Assembly (NCBI RefSeq): GCF_031877795.1
Contig: NC_133939.1
Coordinates: 9,901,698-9,965,697 of the forward strand
Length of the DNA stretch: 64,000 nt
Source: Strix aluco
Taxonomy: Eukaryota; Chordata; Aves; Strigiformes; Strigidae
Reading direction: 5' to 3'
The first letter of the stretch is position 1. The number at the start of each line of letters is the position of its first letter. This document shows, in pieces, positions 1 to 15,259 of this stretch. The translations under genes and the position numbers were made by a program. The notes under the pieces are model-generated. The model saw only the letters and a list, made by a program, of their open reading frames with translations, was not told where the DNA came from and ran no database searches.

Positions 1-3000
1 TTATTCTGTTATAACTTCCTCGAATCTTTTGCCTTTTGAAGACAATAGGAGTAAAAAGATTTGTCCATGTTTCAGCCTTATTAACAGCCTCTTAAGCCAA
101 CATAAAATTGGAACAGTGTTCCCAGAGTGCATACAGCTACGGACTGTCAAGGGCTGAGTGAATGCACCAAAGGTAATTTGCAGATAGGTACCTGGATCTT
201 CCTAACAAATCCCCCTCCTCTGTTACAGTCAGCCTAAGGTACCAGCCTACTGTATCTTCCTTTTGTAACTAAGAAAAATCACTGCTGGGATTAAAGCAAG
301 CACAGAGAATTTCAGATGAGGGAGAAGACGGTAAAGTTCACAAAGCCAAATGTTGTCAGTAATCATAATTGTAAAACTTTCATTCCTAGGGTATTCAGTC
401 ATTTCCAGAGTGACTTTTAAAAAGAATATAACATCTGAGGACAGATGTTTCATATCTGTTCTACTTCATCTTAGAACAGCTCACATGCATATGATCTATG
501 ATTTGGTTTTATTTTTCTATTATGTATCACATGCATTTCCTTGAATAGATGTTAGTTTTTAGAAATACTAAAATATCTTCAAGCTGAAATTGAAAAGCTG
601 CAGATAACTAGCACTGCTAAAAAGCAGGCCCTATTGTCTTGGCTAAGACTACTCTGCAAGGGAAAGATATTAATGCTATCAACAAAAGTAATTCTTGAAA
701 GTAGGGATTCTATAGGATGAGGGATTCTGCTTGTATTGTGAAAGATCTTCAAGAAAACTTACTGGCCAGATAAGAGGTTGAAAATGATTTGAGGTGGGCT
801 GCAAACATTAGCATACCTAGCCTATTAGTGAGTTGTTGAAAAGTAGAGGCACAATTCAGGAAGATGAGCTAGGTAATGGTGTTCCAGTTTAGCTGTGTAC
901 TTCTTTCCAGCCACAGCCCCACTAGAAATAACAACCAGTGAACAAATATGTGAATACAGATTCTGCTATGAGACATTACACACTGGGTGTGTTAGATGGT
1001 TTTGGAGGTGTAGGAGTCCTTCCTTCTATTGCAGTGTTGTCCTAAAGAACCAGCCAGCTAGATTTTTTTCACTGAATCCTTGTAACATAATTTATTAAGT
1101 ACTTCTGAGAATAAGAGACCACATATGCTGAGTTATCCCTGTGATAGATGAGCTCACCTGACTTCTATCAGGATGTGTTAAGCACTGTTTAAATTGCCTA
1201 ATATTAGATAGACACTTTAAGTTTTCTAGATACATGAAGTTCTGCCTACTTCAGGAAGAGCTGGTAGAAAGGTACTTACCCAAAAGATATGATTCCCTTT
1301 ACTCCAGCCTGTAACAGAAAAATAGGGATTTGAACACCTGATATTTTGGCACCTATCTCTATTCTTGCTTTCTACTGTTTTGGCTGCCTTTTTGTTACTG
1401 CTGTGGTCCTGTGGTAACAGTGGGGGCTAGAAAAGCTGTCATATTTGTTCCCACCTGGCCTTCCTGGTAGCCAAGGTGAGTACCTGTTGCACTAGCAGCA
1501 AGTCCCCCTGCTTGGAGCCTCCCCAGAAGAATAAGAAAAGCAGAGCTAGTAGATGCAGAGTAAGAAACATCTTCAAAATACTGAGCAATATATTTCAGCC
1601 TAAATGTATTGCAATAGGTTTGCCACAGTGTAATGGGAGTTTTTAATTGTGCTTAAGCATGTAGTTGAATTCAAGCAGCTCGGAGATTCGCAGTCAACAG
1701 TTATGTCATCTGCAGTACTCTCTGAATGCTTAACAGAAATATGTTTGACAGAACTATACTCTGAAGGCCAACTAAGTGATCAAACTTTGTAGAGGCAGTG
1801 GGAGAAACTAACTCTTTGGAAATTACTCTGTCCTTTTGTGAGTGTGCAGACATTGACAGCAGAGAACTCCAGTAACACCAGTGTAGCATGCTCCTGCACA
1901 ACACCTCTCCATAGACTGGCTGCTTAGTTTGTTGTCACCCACAGGTTCCAATATATGCACTATCACCCCACATAAAGTGTGAGGTAGCTCTTCAGTTTTT
2001 AATCACAGCTAAGTAGGGCAAGGCCCAGAACAGAAACAAGCCTTTGCAGTCTTCATGTTATATACAGATGGAAAGATGTACTGTGGATAGTTAGTAAACT
2101 CTAGTAGCTGAGGGAACACCACTGTGATTTATGTTAGAGCTTTCATTATACCAAACAATGTGTCTTGATCTCAACTGAGCTGAACCTTAGCTACCTTTCT
2201 GCCTGTCCTAATGTGCTGGTGAGATGCTAAACCATCTAAATTCAGTTAGAGGGACCTACATGAAACTGTTGGCACTGCCATAAAAATCTTGCTCAGCAGC
2301 TTAACCCCAGGGTCTTTAAAACCAGGAGTGTCTTTGGTCAAGTGTGATGACATTCACCACAATTAGTCAAGTCAGTTATACCATTAGGGGTGAAGTATTC
2401 AAGGCTGATGAGAGGCTCTCAAATCACTATCAGAATTCCCAGTTATTAATCTTTAGTTACTGAGGGGTTATTCAAGAAACAAGGCCAAAACAACCTTTGT
2501 ACAATATTATGGTAGCAGTTCATTGTGGGCATCAGGGAATGCCTATAGAGGTAAAACTTGCTTCCATTAGCAGTGCTTCAGACTAGCAGGTTGGAAGGAT
2601 ATTGCTAATCCTGTCAAATATTGAAGATGAACATCAGAAGAAAACAAGCGATAACCTTTAGAATAATTAAATCACCCAAAAAAGCATTTGTACATGAAAT
2701 ATACATTTGGCAAAGTATGTGAAATAGTAACTATGCCATAGTGTAGTTTAGCTGAGCCATCCACCCTAAGACCAGTTCTGCTGGACAAGACTTTGTGTCT
2801 GGTATTGCTGAAAAATTCTTGCTCCTGCTGGAACCACAGTGCAGGAAATTAAAAAGCTATAGCTGGTTCAAGACAGACTGCAGTGGCTGCCATAACCATT
2901 TTGTATGATTTTCAGAAGCTGTAACATAAAAAAATGAGAACATGATACTGAGAATTAGATGTTATGTGGGCATCTAACCAGTTAACTTGTTTTTGCCATA

Positions 3001-6000
3001 CGAAGAGCAAAAAAGTTACTAAGTCTTATACAAGAGGTGAAGGACAGCTTCTAAATTTACAGAAAATGCAAGGAGAAGTGGGACAGCTAAGCTCAGGCCT
3101 GACACACTGCCGTGTCCTCCTTCCTTGGCGTTTACTCTCAGAAAAAAACATCTGGAATCAAAAAAAGTGGTTCAGTGCTTTCATGACCTGGAACTGGATC
3201 AGTTATAATTGACAACAGTTCACTTTCTCATATTTGCCTTGGTAAGCAAAATCCTTTTCCTTTCAATGATGTTTTCAACTTATCTAGGTATGTTGCTCTC
3301 ATCAATATCAGTGACTGTCTGCTGGAGCCCTTTGGACTCTGCACCACTCCTATTCACATGATGCTCTCACGTTCTTCCTGGAGGCAAAAATGCATGTTCA
3401 TGCTGCTAGAGAGTGGAAACTTACTGATTGTACAGAGGTTGGCAGAAGTGCTTGTTCCAGCCTCCTGACAGGAGCAAAGAGACAGGCTGCATTTTTGTAA
3501 ATGCTAAGCCGATAAAAGCCTTCCTATCTCTGCACTGATGTTTCTTCTCTTGCTGTCTGTTCCTTCCTCTAAACTCACAAGTATGCAAAGCAAGAAGGCT
3601 TCTTGTTCCTATATCTAGTCAGTGATGGAGGCAAAGTTTGGAGCAAATGGAGTTCCGTTGTAATAACATTTCTGTTAGAGCCCCACAAGTGGAACTGCCT
3701 ATAGCAAGTGCACAGATTATTGTTAATGTCTGACACATTCATTTATATTAACATATTATAGCAGAGGATGGAACTGTTCCTTTGGAGTCCCTGAATGAAT
3801 TAGCAATACAAAATGGATTTCTAGTGCTTGGAGCTCTGTCCTCACTCCTTGTTTTTAACTCTATGCTAATGACACTCCAGACCATGGAGAAAACTGCAGT
3901 GAAACTGTGAAGTGGCTGCTCTCTGCAGTTACAGTTCAATAGCTGCATGAACTTTTGTTTTTATTGTAATATTAATTTACTTAAGTTACTGCCTGTAGTG
4001 GAAGTAGATACCTGTGTGTTTCAAAAGCAGTATCAATGTGTGACTATATTGGAAGAGACTAGCTCAGTGCGTAGGATATTTTTCCCATTTTCCTTTTTAA
4101 AACTTTGCTACTAGTAAGTGTTAAGAAAGTGGTTCAAACACACCTGCTGACACCAAAGCCATAACTATGCAGATGCTTTTGGGGAAGGCTTGGTGAGTTA
4201 TTCCAGAAGGTTCAGAGCAAAGGCAGTGAGTTTCTACCTTTGCTTCTATCGCGTGATGCCCTTTTCATGAAGTCCTGTAAAACATGCATTTTGAACGAGA
4301 CATACGATGAGCACTTACACAATCAGACATGTACACTGATCAGCATTAAAAGTATATTTCCAAACTTTCATCAACATATCCAAGATTAGCTTTTCGACTA
4401 GGTTGTGATAAACTTTTATTTTTGCAGGCTTGCATTTGCATCTGGTATGCCTGAATTTGTGATATATATAAATCTAGCTGAACAAAGCCTTAGTGATCTG
4501 CATTTGAGCTATTAAAACTGCCAGTCTGATATTTGGAAATTTAAATCTAAAAGCAGATATTCTTATTATAATTCTTATGGAATAGTAAGGAATAGTAAAG
4601 CGTTAAGTCCGAATGTGGCTAAGTTGTTGTGCAGTACTGAATGTAAATACACTGTCAACAAGTCTCTGATGGGTAGGGAGAGGAGGATTAGTGCTGTACC
4701 ATTAGTTACGTTGAGATGTACTTTGAAGAATTAAGAATGTGAAAAACTATTTGTGTTATCAGCAAAATCCCTAAGGTTTAAGTTCAGTTAAAATGTTCTG
4801 CTTTCCCAAGGAATATTTAAAACACTATTAAACACAGGGACCAAGAAGGTAAGACAGATCAACTAAGACTTCTCCCCTCCCTGTCTTTTTGTTCTCCTCC
4901 TTGGCTTCTGACTGGCTGTGGTATGACTCACCAGCCATTCTGCATGGGGAGCATCTGAGCTGGAAGTGAGAAGAGGAAGGTGGGTGGCTGGAGACTCTGT
5001 GCCCACACTCGCCAGTCCGTTTCTTCCTTGCTTTGGGGTAAGAGTGCACAGCAACATGGGAACAGTCACTGCACGGTTCTGCTGGACAGGTGGAGTAGTT
5101 AGATTTCAGCCCTGTAATAATTCAGGTAAAGAAGATACCAAACTTGTTAGGTTTTTCAACAGGATGTTGGTAAAAGATTGCTTTGCTCTTCCAGATTTTT
5201 TCCCCACCCTTTCTCCTAACCTCAGTCATTGCCATGATGTCACAGAGTATTTGTTATGTACTGTCTGTGCTGCAACACTTTTCTAAAAGGTAGTTTTTCT
5301 CTGCAAGTGCTACCTCTGATGAGAACCCTAAGCCTTTATAGTTTGTAGTCATTTCTAGGTGACAGAATTGCCAGAACCTGTGACAATGAAGAGGCTAGCC
5401 TGGCTAAATTTCAGTAGCCTCTGGTTATAACCTTTATAACATAAGCAGGGAGAGAGAAAATGTCAAGTAGTGGATGGACAGAAAGTCAGATATCTTGAAT
5501 CTCAAAATGCTGTGTTATTGCTTGGGTTCTTTTTTCATGAGCATTGAGTACTTTCTTCCAGTGGTTTATTTTTTGTTGGCAAATGATTCTTGCATTGTTT
5601 GCTTTTTATGTGAGATAATTTTTTTTTTTAATGGAAAGCAGTGGAAGAACTTAAAAATTTTAAAACAAAGAGAACTTGTTTTGGGGAGCTATGGCCAATA
5701 CAAGAGATATTGAAATGTTTTCCTTAGCTGAAAATGCTGAGAACAAGTGAAACTCAGAGAAAATGGAGAAGCCTTCAATGCAATGAGTGGCTAGAGGCCT
5801 TGTTTTGGTTAGCTGTTTGATTTCAAGAATAAAAACGAATTTGTGGAGAACTATAATGCTATGGAGACAGTTGTCTGAGTTTTGGATTTGCTAATACTAG
5901 CAGCCTGCTGATATCCTTGAGAGGAAAATCCTTGGTAGCAGTGCAAAACAAGTCCAGTGCTTTCATCTGCATTGGCAAAAGCTTTGCTGAAAATATGACT

Positions 6001-9000
6001 GCTGTGAATAAAAGAGGAGAGAGAAAGAGTTGTTGTATGGTCTGCATAGAAAAATAACAGAGATAAAGGAAGCAGTGTTCTGAATCTGATATGGATGAAG
6101 TTAAGATTAAGACTGAGCACTTAAATTTGATTGTCCTGTGGTATGATGGGTTCCCTCAGTTTGACTGCATCTTTATGTAAAGTTTGTATTTCATTCTGAA
6201 GTTGGATTGTACATTTCTCATCAGGAGATAGATTTTTGAGCTTATCTAGGAGAAGCACATAGAGGTTATGGGGAATAATCAGTTCTTCAAAAATTGCAAA
6301 ATGGAAATCCAGAAGTCTGCGTTTAGGCCAGAAATAATATTAAAGCCGTGATGTAGGCTTCTCTTACTTTTAACACATAGCAGGATTTGGATTTGGCCTT
6401 TGTGTTCTGCCTTCTATCTGACATGCAACAGCTCTGTGTTGACAACTCATGATAAGGCAAAGCAGAACTTGTACTGGAAACATTCTCTTTTCAGTCAGTT
6501 ATCAAAGTCCTTCCAGCTTCCCGTCAAAACAAGCGAATCCACAACAACATGTATTGAACATGGTAGTTGATCCTGAATGTTTAAAAACCAACCAGCATAG
6601 AGACACCCACATAATCGCTTTGGCTGATGATAGCTGTTATTTCATTGTAATGTACATTTTCCACCCTCCACCTGTTTCATTTCCTTGACTTCCATCTTGC
6701 TTTCAAGTTACTATCTGCCAAGCTTTGAATTGTGCTTACCAACTCCCTTTGAACCCAACTTCAGCTGGAAGCAGGCCCAACCTGTGGTAGAAAGGGCCTA
6801 AAACTAATTTGTTGTAGCAGAGATGTATTTGACTAGAAGCAAACAAGGACGTGCTTTATTAAGCGTTAGGCTTTCATGCTGCCTTCCAGCAAGGCAGAGA
6901 TGAAAACTGTAGCCCTTTTAAAAGCAGTAATACAATTATGTTTTTTATAAATGCTTTAAACAGCCAGTTCTGTTATTAGCAGCAGAGCTGGGGAAGGCAC
7001 TGCAAAAGCACAAGATGGTATGTTTAAAGGCTCCTCAACACTGGGGTGAGTAAAACAACCAGAAACATCACCACCCCTGAGATTGGTGTGTAAGGCACAT
7101 ATTGGGCAGATAGCTACAAAAGCATTGTAATGGTGCCTTCTAGCTACTAAATATGTATCAGGTAACTAAAAATTTACTACTACTATACTATTGCTACTAC
7201 GACCACCACTAAGCAAATCTTGAGGGCCTAACAACAGTGTAGCTTTTGGAAAGTTGCTACTTGTTTCTGCTGATGACTAAATATGTGGATAGACGCAACC
7301 TATTTGACAGCATATTTTATGAAATCTGAGACATAATGCACATTATAATCTGGAAAAACACTAGTTTCATCTATATTTCTTTTTTTGCTCCAGCAAAAGT
7401 CCCTTTGAAAGGGCTTGAAAGCTGTGGTCTCAAGTCCCTCTGGAGCCCATGTAGTCAACAGGATTGTTTCTGCTAACTTCATGGAGCTTTGATATAGCAG
7501 TATATATGAAATGGAATTTGAATATTTCATAAGCATTAGGCACCAAATTAACTCTGTAAGGAATTGGAAAAAATATACACCCTCTGTTAGTCTGACAGAT
7601 TATTGTTTATGTAAAGATGGAAACAGGCATTTTTAAAAAATAATCCCACAGTTCATTTCTAATATTAGTAACCCCTCTTGTGGGAGTCATAAAGAAATCT
7701 GGATCAGAGATGTGATTTTCCAAATAATGGCTGCTTAGAAAGCTTCCATTCATATGCTACCCATGTTTTTTTTCTGCAGTTTTTGGCTCAAACAATGTAA
7801 ACTTAATATCAGAATAATCAGATGTCACATAGAGGTTCAAACATCAGATAGATTTAGTAGTAGCTGGGATGAGATTAAATTTATCTTTTAACAAGAAAAA
7901 ATAAAAGGACTGATGTGCAGCTTTATGGATGGTTTTCTGAAGCCTAGGTGTGGTTTGTATTCCCAGGGGTTGAAGCACTTCACCTACTCTAGTCCCAACC
8001 AACTATTGCACTGTTTGGCTTGTCTTTGCCCCAGCACAGCAGCGAGCAGGACAACAGCAGCAGCATTACTGCATTCTCATAATGAGGTGTGTTGGCACAG
8101 ATGTCTGGGGTAGATGTCTGTAACACTGTCTGCCAGGGTGCCAAGTCTACACGCACCCAAGCAGTTGTAGTCACTCGTGTTCTGTTTAATTAAACCACAG
8201 AGCTCGATTTCTCAAGTGCTTCTCAAATGGAAGAGTTGAAAATGTGCATGATAACACAGGAAAAAAGGACCATATAATTTCTGCTGATCAAGTTTATTTG
8301 AGTCATTAGGAAGGAAAACACAAAGAGAGTTCATAAGCTAGCAATACTTCAGAGAAACATAGATTTTTATGCTAGGTGTGTACAAGGCTTCCTGTTTGCC
8401 TGGTTCTTTTCCTCTACAGGTGAAATGTCTCAGATATCCCCTGGTTACATGGGGCATGCAGGCAGCATTTGATCAGTAATGCTGGGTGTAACTTCAGTGG
8501 CTATTCTGATCTCTTCCTTTATCACCTCATCCCATTTGAAAAGTCTGTAGGATAACTCTGCAGACAGGGAAGGATTCTACTTCCTCAGAGAGATGGGACA
8601 AATGAACAAACCTGTCTGAATGTGAAACACAACTGAAATGGGCTAGGTTTTGCATTCAGATCCCAATGCAATAGTGCACAGTTGGTCACAAGAGCCTTCC
8701 AGTTAGCTGCAATAGTTAAAAGTGCATCTAAAAGTGCTGTCCAAGGGTTGTCAACATCAAACATGAAGCATTTGCATCAGAGATGGAAGTTCATGAACTG
8801 TTTTAAAACAGGATTACACTGGTCATGGAGAACAGAATCATTTCACAATAGAATTTGGGCTGCAGAAAAGTCTCTAGTCTCTGGACAGTGTAGTCTGAGC
8901 AAAAATCACTCTGCCAGCATTTAGGAGAATGCTGACATTAATGTAAATGTTTGCTGCACCTCAGCAGGAGATAGGATTGAAGCTTATGAGGCTCCATCAC

Positions 9001-12000
9001 TGGAAAGGGCTGCATACACTGTGTAGGAGTAGGTGAAATAGAGAAATATGTGTGCCCACATCCTGGGCAATCTCATGGTGCAGCTTTATGCTACTTTATG
9101 CGATACTATATCTAAGCAGATCAGCCACGGTCACAGTTAAATGGACCAAGAATACCTTAGAACAAATGTAATTGGTAAGACTAAGTAGGCTTAGCCTAGT
9201 TATTCATCCTGTCATGGAGGATGAATAAATATTTGCAAGTGTATAAATAGAATTGCTTTCAGCTGCTCACAATTTAGCTTTGACCCTCCCCTTTCTGCAA
9301 AACAGGATAGTCTAGAGAAACATTTGAAATGCGGCATCCATATTCACAGAGCTTACACTGACCAATTTCTGACTCAAAACATGCCTCACAGCATGGGTCT
9401 TCACATGTCTAAAAACATAAAGCAAAACTACATAAATTGTTTGCCTTCACTGGTTTAACACCAGCATTTACAAGACAGGTGTTGTTGCAGGTGTTTAACC
9501 AGAGGCATATGAACTAAGGCAGATACAACTGCTTATTGAAACCTTTCTCTTGACTCAGCCTGTGATCTACCTGACTTGTTCAGTTCTTGGAATGAGTTAA
9601 TAGCAAGGAAAGGAAAAAAGATTAATTTTGGTGATTCAAAGATTAGCAACTTGTGCTATTTCCCTTCAGTTCTACGGGGAATAGGCATAGAGGAATAGGC
9701 TGGTAATGGCATATGTAGGCAGTGTATGTGGTAGCGGTGTTTGCTGACCAAGAAGGGAAGGAAATGTAATAGTGTAGCTGGTTCTCAAAGTGTTAACAAA
9801 ATAAGATTCATGCTTCACTGATCCCAAGGGCACACTGAAGTTGCTCTGACAACAGCAGTTCTGCTTTCTGGTATAATCTGCTCACTGATACCTGGTTTTA
9901 TTTACATCACAAAGGTACTTTTTGCACAAAATGTGCTGCTGTGATGGCATTAGCTGGCCACCAGATTGGGAAAGAAAGCAACACTTTATAGAAAGTAGGT
10001 ATGGGAGGAATGGTATTATGTCGGTTACATTTTTGCTACTAATTCCCTGCTATGTTCTGCTAGAAATCAGAAAGTATGTTTAATTTTGAGACAGGTTCTC
10101 TTTTCACTTGCTCTGATCAATAAGTTTCATTCCAGGATATATACAGTGGCATAAATGGTACTAATGAAAACAACTACCGAACTTTGGACTTTGAAATAAA
10201 CAAGGTGTGTGTGCAACTCCTGAACCTTCTTAACTTCCTTTGCAAGAGTTTCCAGCATCCCCAGATGCTGAGGTGGTGATGTTCAGCTGTTGTTTAATAG
10301 ACCCCGCAGTTGCAATACACACCACAGTAGACAGTGTGTCTTTTGCACTCTGTGCAGTGATGGTTATTTAAGAGACTTGCTTAATTCAGGGGTGATACCC
10401 AGTTCTTTGTGTCGAACACTTTCATCTCGGAGTAGGACTAGTGTTGATCCTCTTCCTGTGAGGTAGAGAAAGCTAATACATTAGGAAAAAACCCCACAAA
10501 CCAAACAAACCCCAAAAATGAAGTTACTTTTTCAATATTGTTATATGTGTTTTTTAACACTACTTTAAATTAGTGGAGGACAGATAGTGAGCCACATTTT
10601 CAGCTTTTGCAGATCTCTACTAACTTTGGACATTATGCCCAGTTTGCAGTGGTGAATTTGACCTGCTTGTATAACACATAGTTGTGCATATGAATCTGGG
10701 TACTGTTGAAGGGTGGCTTAAAAATGAAGTCACTGGAATTAGTCAATCCAGTTAGGAGGATGAATATTCAAAAAGGCAGGATAACTTTATGACTGATGCT
10801 ATGGGCCCTGCAAGCTCAGGGGAATTAGATTTCATGCTTCACTTCTTGCACCTGAGCTGTTGCCTAAGGGACAGCAGAATTTCCTCTAGTGTTCATAAAT
10901 TCAGTCCTGGCTGGAGAATCTATGCACAATTCACTTGACAGCTTTCCAGCATTATGTTTTCCTGCTTCATTGATACAGACCCTAAAATTTTACAGGTATT
11001 TTGATTTATTGTAGCCATCAGTTTTGGCTCAAGAAAATCAGTTACGTGACCTTCAGAAGTAATCAGGCCTATCTTGGATCTCAGAAACTTTCTTGTTATT
11101 TTTTTTTTCTTAAAGTAAAATAGATATGTCTTTAAGAAAGGTGATAACTTTGGCAAAACAGTTCCTTTCTGTGAAAAACATTAATCAGTGAAGGGTTCAT
11201 GCCAGCTCTGAGAAAAGTCATACACTTGGGTGCAGTGTGGAAGAATGGAAACAGCAGCTGGTAGTGCTGCAAGTGCAGGGCATTGAAAAAGTCTTGGAAC
11301 TGGATCTCAAGCTTATCTAGGGAATATTCACTTCTGTGCAGGTGAATCTTTGATTTCTTATATCTGGCTTCTTGAAATCAGAGTCCGATTTCCTCAAATA
11401 TGCAGAAACATAAGAAACACTAGAGAAAGTGGGATCAAGTCTATTCAAAATCAAATCAGTGACACTCAGTGTCACTTCCATGGGAGTTGCTCTCAGTCCA
11501 ACCAGTTGTATTCTTCTGTCCTTTTTTGATCTGAGTCATTAATATTAAATACTGTAATTTATTTGGAAATAGAAACAAAAGGGACAGTGTTGGTTCAGGG
11601 GAAAAAATCACTTTACTCTGACATTTTTGTTACCCCTCTATGAAGGTAGAGTAGATTATATGGATTAGAACAAACAATTGAAGATTACTGTTTATTTTTC
11701 ATGTTTCAAAGAATTGTGTATAGACAACTTCCCTTCATTTTGCTTAGATTTCTCTCCACAAAGAAACATGGAGGAAGTAAAGTTTGAGGCATGTACTCCT
11801 CAATTTCCCCAGAAGAGAAAACACCCTCAGGGAGACTGAATGGGAAGAGTTTTAGAACACCCTGCTCTTTTAAATTGATTTAAGCTAATAAAATGTAATT
11901 TTCATGAAACAACCATACTAGTTTGAATTGCTCACAGGCACACATTTGTCAGTCACCTTTCCTGGAGATACGCTACATTAGGAAAACCACATAAAAACAC

Positions 12001-15000
12001 ATAGGACAGAGAAAAGGAAGGAATTACCCAATTTAAAATATGAAGTCAATCTTATGCTCATGGGAATACTTTCCTCTTATCAAGTAAATTAGTAAACAAT
12101 CCTCCCTGCCTTGTTAAAGAACAGAGGGCTCTGGTACTGATTGTAAAACCTGTACATGAACAATGTAGCTCTGGGATATTATCTACATCTAGGAAACAGT
12201 ACTGCACATCCTTCTGATCTGTTTAGTTTCCCTTTTATTTACCTTCTCTTAATTCATCTATGTCTTTGGGATGCAGAGATGATAACTGCATGCTGTACTT
12301 AAGATGTAGGCAAAGCCAGGATTTATACAGCAGCTAAATGATAATTCCAAAATGTTGCGGGTTTTTTTCAAAACAAAATATTTTGCACCTTATTTCTCTA
12401 TATTCTGCTCAGAAATCAGTGTCCTAGAAAAGTGATTCTTCACACAGCTTTGTTTCCTCTAATTCAGATACAGGAAGCAAAAAACATCTAACGATTTTCT
12501 CAGATTGAACTAGGCAGCAGTTATGCCTCATGTATTGCAGGCCCTTCCATCAGTAATTGGTAGGAGGAGATGAAGTGGCTGCATTGTTGTGTCTAGGTTT
12601 ATGGCTGTTTTGTGATGTTGAAGTAGCATCCAGCACTCTTAGTGTAAAAAACTGGACTCTGGACAACTAAAGCTGCAAGTCATCTCTGCACAGTCTGTCT
12701 TAATGGAGCTGTGGATCAATTATCTCTCTGATCTAGGTATAAATAATACACTAGGAAGGAGCTTAGTACCAGCAGTTCCTGAGAAATCTGCCAGTGAATT
12801 ATAAAAACAAGTGTTTAATTAAAAGATTCATTTAATCTCATGGCCAGAGAAGCTCAGAGTAGGCCATCTGTATGAGCAAGAACCCGTTAAGACCAGTTTG
12901 TTCAGAGCACCACTCACAAAAGCATTAATAGGGGAATTATTCTAGCAACAGTTTTGTAAAGAGAAAGAAATCCCATTTGTTCTTATCAAAGCAGGGTCTG
13001 TTGTTTAGCAGCTTCTGAAAACTGACCCATTCATGGGAGTAACATATATCTATCCTACTGTCACAGGTGTGTTTTATTTTTCCTTTACCATTACCACAGG
13101 AAAACAATTTAAATGGAAAACTTTACTGTTGGACTAAATAAGGCATCTCAATTCAGTCCTCCTCCTACCTATATTGCCCACACCTAAAATTTCATCCTGA
13201 CTCATTGTTCTAACTTACTCTTTTACACAAGCTGACTGCCCAGTGAAGACATGAGGGACCATCTATATCAGCTCCAGGCCACTTTCCATTAAGCAGAGAT
13301 AAATGAAGTCTTGCTTCACGTCCTAGTTCTTGATGCAAATCTGGAAGATCAATCATTGATTCCCTTCCTATTTTGCAAAGATACTTGTTCCATATAATGA
13401 CATAAATCATGGCTAACTTAATCTTTCAGGGTTTGAGCTACATCTCCACTCTGCCCACACAGATTCCGGTAAGGATTCCACATTTACAGACCAGTGATTT
13501 ACTGAGAGAGAGTTTTCTGCAGCAATGTTTCCTCTGAAAGGGATTGGAAGTTTTACTTCAAAAATGGATGGTACAGTTTGACTGAGTAAAAACTGGTAGA
13601 TGTTTCCTTATCTTTGGCCCTAAGATCCTTCATTGGTCCTTCCAATGACTACTATACACAGGTTTTTTTACTGTTATGTATTTACAATTCTTCTATAATT
13701 TTTTCAGATGCTATACATTTATTTATGTTAGAATACTTCCTGCTGTCTTTTTTCCAGTTTTTAAGATGAAGAAAGAGGAAAGATTGCACTTAATCTGCAG
13801 CTCAGGATTTACTTTTACATGTTCAAAGTCTATGTAGAACTTTACGTATAGACACAGAGAAACTAAAAGTTTAAGAAAGGAAATTCAGACTAATGACTGA
13901 AATCCCTGTATTGTTTTTACATTGATTATGGGAAAGGAATGAAGAAACTACTCAGTGAGGACTCAAGCCTTAAGATCATGAAAAATATTTTTACGTAACA
14001 CTGCAGGAAATATTTCCAGGACAGGTGATATGTATTGAATTACCAATTGTGTCACTACTTCGCTTCTATTCATAAATATTTGTTCACCTATCTTCATCTG
14101 GGGAGAGCTCTTTTTGAGGTGAAAATATAGGTGACTTCACTTTTTTTTACTCAAGTATTTGTCCACCTTTGGATACTGCCAAAACGCCACACATTAATGC
14201 TAATTACAGTGGAGGCAATTTGTCTCCTGAAAATTGGATTTGGAACTTGAACGAGTTTATCCAGGTTTCAATCATCAGCCCCAGATTTCATAATTCTGAT
14301 TTTCAATATTATTTGAAAATGTTATTTTAGTGGTTTCGGTTCCTTTCTTCCTCTTGCAGCAGTAGAAATTCCATGACAGAATGGACCCTTTAAATACCCA
14401 AGAAAGATGTGACAAGAACACTACTTTTCATTAACAGAGCAACCTTTTCTCAAAGTAGCTGGGTGCTTACCAAACCCTGAAAAGGCCCACTACCTTGCTG
14501 TGATGCACTTTAAAGATCTGCTTTACAGACTGGTGATCTGAAGCGTGACAAGTTAAACCAAGGCCAGAAAGACAAATAAACCACATTCAGAAATAAACCA
14601 AGACTAGAAAGCCTGCTCAGATTGCATAAACAAATTTAGAAATCATGACTCTTAATTAGCCTGTATGCTAATTTCTGTAACATGCTTCCTTGAACTCCAT
14701 TGGGCTCCTTCAACATCAATATTTGCAGCAGTGATGTGGAGTGGTGTGAATTCACTCTAGTTCAGCAGAATTAAGGGCAAGAAATGAGCTCCTCAGAGGT
14801 CCAGTGCATTGTGGTGAGCGAGGTGACTTCAGCCCACTTCTCACATGATTTGTATGCCTTTAGAAAACCTGGGACTGGCCTAGAAAGGTCTGTGGCCTTT
14901 TGGATAGACTGTGAGAAGAGCTCCTGCTATTCTCTGCATTTTGGGTTGCCCATAAAAGGATCGAGAACGTTCTGGCCTTCAGCAGGAAATGTTGTCTGAA

Positions 15001-15259
15001 TGTTATTCATTGCATGTGTCTTATAATTTAAAATTTGCTTTTAGATAGGCTGGGTTTTGCATCTATCTCTTACGAAGTGTGCCATATATCTTCTTATATC
15101 TGCATAGTTGGTGGGTGGATATAGATCATGGCAACAAGATGTTGCGTACTTCCTTCCGCTTGTCATAGGTACTAAACTTTCACTGAAGAGATATGTTTCT
15201 TCATTGCCAGTGTGTGTGTGCATGGGAAGAAGAGAGCTCTCTTGATTTTGTAGAGATTT
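1..15259. other. Gene-free intergenic stretch
   Basis: No exon, RNA gene or recent mobile element can be supported here. Open frames are all short (106 codons or fewer), scattered on both strands, and show no family motifs. The sequence is AT-rich with ordinary short homopolymers. The stretch lies upstream of the presumed PXYLP1 promoter. In mammals the neighbour on this side is SPSB4, but no SPRY or SOCS-box coding sequence is visible, so that gene must lie outside the window if the order is conserved. A short perfect hairpin at 9200-9228 is listed separately. Distant enhancers or decayed repeats cannot be excluded by eye. Confidence 0.7.
9200..9228. repeat. Perfect 11-bp inverted repeat, 7-base loop
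   Basis: TTATTCATCCT (9200-9210) is followed by the loop GTCATGG and then its exact complement AGGATGAATAA (9218-9228). A TATAAATAG word follows at about 9241. The stem is too short for a microRNA precursor, there is no T-run terminator logic in this genome, and no function is assigned. Confidence 0.5.

Noticed and set aside
4966..5286. 106-codon plus-strand frame
   Set aside because: It has no motif, signal or splice context, overlaps antisense open frames, and its composition matches random DNA.
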